A stretch of 19,607 bases of DNA, from positions 1 through 19,607 of the forward strand of contig CAXKVR010000182.1 in the NCBI GenBank assembly GCA_964058845.1, read 5' to 3'. This DNA is from Carex sylvatica. Its lineage: Eukaryota; Streptophyta; Magnoliopsida; Poales; Cyperaceae. A model generated the notes under the pieces. That model searched no databases, was not told the DNA's origin, and was given only the letters and a program-made list of their open reading frames with translations. The first letter of the stretch is position 1; every line of letters begins with the position of its first letter. The translations under genes and the position numbers were made by a program. Below are positions 16,589 to 19,607 of the stretch, one piece after another.

Positions 16589-16990
16589 AAATTTGAATTT
16601 TCGGGGGTAGGCGGGTACGGGTAGTTCGGGCGGGTACGGGTTTTGGGAGAAATAAATTTGAATTAAAAAAAAACATTTTAAATTTTTTTTGAATTTTCGG
16701 GTACAGGTAGGCGGGTAGTCGAGAATGGGTAGGCTGGTACGGCTAGGCGGGTAAGGGTTCGGTTTGGGCGGGGGGGGGGGGGGGGGGGTTCGGCGGGTAG
16801 GCTGTCCTGTCCGGGAGGGTACAGGTTTGGCACGGTCCGGATTATCACGGATTTTTTTTTTCTAAAAAATCGGTCTCGGCCCGTTTTAACCCCCACCCGG
16901 GTTACCTGTGTACCTGTTCCAAACCCAGGCACGGGTCCGGTCAGGCCGGGTACGGGCAGTGGACGGACCAATTCAGGTTCGACCCCCGGG
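16589..16990. repeat. GGGTACGGG-type repeat block, possible second hAT-like terminus
   Basis: G-rich phrases (GGCGGGTACGGG, GGGTAGGC, GGTACGG) run from 16600 to 16835, then strand bias flips to C-rich (CCCCCACCCGGGTTACC, CCAGGCACGGGTCCGG) to about 16990. TTGAATTTTCGGG starts two local copies near 16595 and 16688. The G-to-C switch around an AT-rich centre (about 16845-16870) gives an inverted-repeat plan like a small non-autonomous hAT element. The phrase GGCTGTCCTGTCCGG is roughly the reverse complement of CCGGACAGCCC in the block at 15375, linking the two. Class uncertain. Confidence 0.4.
16770..16788 (+). repeat. 19-G homopolymer
   Basis: Nineteen consecutive G inside the G-rich block. 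It has strong G-quadruplex potential and is also a place where sequencing length errors are common. Confidence 0.9.
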
Positions 16991-17469
16991 GGTAATTTCA
17001 ATACACTATGTAGGTGCATGGTCTCCATTACGAAATCCATATTTAATTTCAAGAGAAAAGGTCCTGGTCCACAGACCTTTGTTCACATTTTGTCCATAGC
17101 GCTATCCACTAACAGACTTCCAACGACAATTTTAAACTGTCTTAACCGCCTTATTTAATAACTTCCCAATCTCTTTCTTTCTCTGTTCTTTTTTCTCTTC
17201 TCAATTTTTCCGATCAATCTCTTCTCTTTCATCAAGTTCTCTGCTATGATAAATCTACATCTCTTTTCTTTCGTTCATCAAAATTTCTCTTCTGATCTGA
17301 TCATAAGAGAAATCAAATCCAATGAACTCTCTCTTTTGGTTTTGTTCTCTTTTAATCTACACCTTTACATTCGCATGTAACAAATTATTAAAAACTCGAA
17401 TCGAATATGGAGAATCGATTCTAAAGCGTATCTATATCCAATGAACTCTCTCTCTTTCTACTTCTTTAT
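16991..17469. other. CT-rich unclassified region
   Basis: Pyrimidine-rich TCTCTT/TTCTCT text from about 17160 looks like a plant 5' leader, and ATCCAATGAACTCTCTCT occurs twice (near 17318 and 17438). No credible long coding frame follows, so no gene is called. Confidence 0.4.
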
Positions 17470-17677
17470 TTCTTCATTGGATGGAGCGACGGCCGTGACG
17501 GTCTCTCTCTCCTTTGAGTTATCGACATCGACAGTGATAACTGTTGATGCATGTTATCCCTATTTCTTCATTGGATGGAGCAACGACAGCGACGACAGCT
17601 ACGGCTGTGACGGTCTCTCTCTTCGCCGATATCTCTCTCCACCGAGTTCTCTAGATCGACAGCGATAACTGTTGATG
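17470..17677 (+). repeat. diverged tandem duplication (80 and 104 bp)
   Basis: TTCTTCATTGGATGGAGC starts both copies (17470 and 17574), and both end GATAACTGTTGATG (17549, 17677). The second has extra GACGACAGC-type triplet sequence in the middle. Both include GTGACGGTCTCTCTC. A 75-codon frame across it is a by-product. Confidence 0.75.
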
Positions 17678-17720
17678 TCATCTCTCCATGCGAGGCCTTG
17701 TGCTCAAATCCGCCGCATGA

Positions 17721-18338
17721 GTGTTGATATTGTCATTTTATAGTATTCACCCGGTTAATTTTGCAGTATTCATCTTGTGATTTTACAGTATTAATCTTGT
17801 AAAAATCTGGATGAAAGAGATGATAGAGAGGCGATATGGAGTATTGATCTTGTCATTTTACAGTTTTTACCCAGTTAATTTTACAGTATTCATCTTGTGA
17901 TTTTACAATATTCATCTTGTAAAAATCTGGAAGAAAGAGATGATAGAGATGCGATATGGAGTATTGATCTTGTCATTTTACAGTATTCACTAAGTTAATT
18001 TTACAGTATTCATGTTTTGAAAATTTGGAGGAAAGAGATGATAGAAAGATGATATGAAGTATTGATATTGTCATTTTACAGTATTCACCCGGTTAATTTT
18101 ACAGTATTCATCTGGTGATTTTATAGTATTTATTTTGTGAAAATCTGAAGAACATAGATGATAGAGAGGCGATATGGAGTATTAATATTGTCATTTTACA
18201 GTATTCATCCAATTAATTTTACAGTATTAATCTTGTAGAAATCTGGAAGAAATAGATGATAGAGAGGCGATATGAAGTATTGATATTGTCATTTTACAGT
18301 ATTTACTATATTAATTTTACAGTATTCATCTTGTGAAC
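17721..18338 (+). repeat. six-copy minisatellite, 120/98-bp unit
   Basis: Copies start at 17721, 17841, 17961, 18059, 18179 and 18277, giving spacings of 120, 120, 98, 120 and 98; the last is partial. Each begins GTATTGATNTTGTCATTTTA and ends near GATGATAGAGAGGCGATATG. Within a unit a roughly 22-bp subunit (TTTTACAGTATTCATCTTGT) repeats; the 98-bp copies lack exactly one 22-bp subunit. Degenerate TTTTACAG-like motifs continue to about 18600, suggesting an older, larger array. Not transcribed or coding as far as can be seen. Confidence 0.9.
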
Positions 18339-19521
18339 AGTTACTAATGTTTAACAATGTGGTTGTAATATTTGATGTATTGATGATTTATAGTTTGCAT
18401 CTGTTAGTTTTACTATTTACATCTTTTAAATTTATAATATTAAATTTTACAGCGTGTTTATCTCAGTTTTATAGTGTTTTTGGTTTCAGATTTACAGTTT
18501 AATAGTTTTCATTTGTTAGTTTTATAGTTTACTTTTGGAAATTTTATAGTATTGAAGTTCTATAGTTTGCAGCTGTATGTTTTACAGTATGTGTAGTGTT
18601 AATTTATATGATATAGATGCATATATAAATATTAATAATTAAAGAAAATAAATTATTAATTTTTTTCAAAAAAAATAAAAATAATTTTAATTTTGAAAAA
18701 GAAAATTTGATTCAAAAAAATTAATTTTGATGGAAAAAAAATAATTTTGTATAATTTTCGAGATTATTTTGAAAAAACTGTAAGTTTGAGAAGTGGTTCA
18801 ATTTTTAAATGTTCTAGAAGGTTTTAAAACTGTCATTAACTGTAAGTTAGAGAAGTATATCAAGTGGTTCCGTATCAAGTACAGTTAATTTGACAAGCTG
18901 TGCAAGTTGTAAGTACAAAAAGTAGTCCCGTTGGATGTTAGAATTTTAAAGTGCGTTTTATAAAATTAGTTACATAAGTTTACAGCATTGAATATAGAAT
19001 TTTATATAATTCGTGCAAGTCAAATGACAGTGTTTTTTTGAAATAAAACGTGAAAAATTAGACGCTTCATATTTAGAATATAGGCTGTTAATTATCATTG
19101 GTCCATCTCCATATATCGTTCCGTAATCAAATTGCTGGTGCAGTCAACTATTATTGCTGCCATGTGATTTTACTATTGTCCCACGTGGCCATATATGTTA
19201 ACTGGCACGAGAAAAATCATTTCAAAATTAAGGGGGAATTTCACGTATACCCCTCAAAAACTTCAAAATACAGAATTTCTTTTATAAACCATAAATAAAA
19301 ACTTTACAAAATCAACTTGAGTGATTTGGGTTTTACAAAAACAACAAGTACTGTGATGGCATCTCGCCAAAATTTTGGTGCATGGCCTCAGTCATTAACT
19401 CATTATCAGATCTCTTGTTCCAAATACAGCATGATCCTGGTGGGCCATGTGTAGGAGAGGTTGTTCGGTAATCAGACTCTGTATCTATAAATGGAAGAGG
19501 AGTGTAGCAATCTTAAATTAA
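18339..19521. other. AT-rich intergenic region, nothing recognised
   Basis: Decayed minisatellite-like text to about 18600, then A/T-rich sequence without a recognisable gene. The 66-codon open frame at 19098-19298 resembles no family. Confidence 0.5.
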
Positions 19522-19607
19522 TATATGAATGAGAACTTCTAGATAGGTAGTATCGGTATAAATTTTTAATATTTTTTAATCTTTATAGTTATTTTTTAAA
19601 TTATAAA
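19522..19607 (+). repeat. second copy of the hAT 3' flank (continues past the window)
   Basis: Aligns with 14810-14895: TATATGAAT-AGAACTTCT, then a 2-bp gap, AGAT-G-TAGT-TCGGTATAAATT and the following AT-rich text, about 93% alike. It starts abruptly 3' of unrelated sequence and carries no hAT coding part, so it is a dispersed fragment of the same hAT family or of a repeat shared by both loci. Confidence 0.8.

Noticed and set aside
17441..17668. 75-codon frame in the CT-rich duplicated region
   Set aside because: Runs through a diverged tandem duplication and low-complexity CT tracts; no domain recognised.

Overview
This is a stretch of flowering-plant (probably eudicot) nuclear DNA. The evidence is its AT-richness, a Ty1/copia LTR retrotransposon primed by initiator-Met tRNA, a plant-type hAT transposase relic, a LINE fragment, and the 5' end of a plastid-type histidine-biosynthesis gene (HISN4-like) on the minus strand. 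I found no intact host gene; almost everything recognisable is mobile-element sequence in various states of decay.

Layout. 1-590: C-terminal fragment of a LINE-type ORF2. 1063-1401 (minus): first two exons of a HISN4-like gene with a nonsense codon in the transit peptide. 1560-3440: AT-rich, no gene. 3449-4180: short inverted- and direct-repeat structures (a 146-bp foldback element and a 4.5-unit palindrome array). 4181-5243 and 14586-14806: two halves of one hAT transposase pseudogene. 5244-14585: a 9342-bp copia element with two 1986-bp LTRs inserted in the hAT C-terminal dimerisation region, flanked by a perfect 5-bp target-site duplication (GTTTT). 14807-15540: hAT 3' flank ending in a C-rich subterminal-like block. 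16589-16990: a G-rich repeat block with a 19-G run. 17470-18338: a short tandem duplication and a six-copy minisatellite. 19522-19607: a second, partial copy of the hAT 3' flank, running off the window.

How it fits together. The order of events is readable: a hAT element arrived and decayed (stops, frameshifts), then a copia element landed in it. The LTRs differ at only 6 of 1986 positions by my eye (all transitions), so the insertion is young. Yet the internal region is wrecked: protease DTG and RT YVDD motifs mutated, zinc knuckle broken, most of gag and the RNase H core missing. The element was therefore probably already defective when it moved and was mobilised by proteins supplied in trans.

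The most unusual signal is structural. The LTRs and the ~1.7-kb untranslated leader are a nearly continuous chain of inverted-repeat stem-loops. Several belong to families whose members keep pairing although the arm sequences differ between copies. Diverged copies of two such LTR modules also sit inside the integrase and RNase H coding remnants. This looks like a structured, module-built noncoding system in a non-autonomous retroelement. Whether it acts in RNA (packaging, translation, small-RNA production) or arose by template switching cannot be decided from sequence alone.
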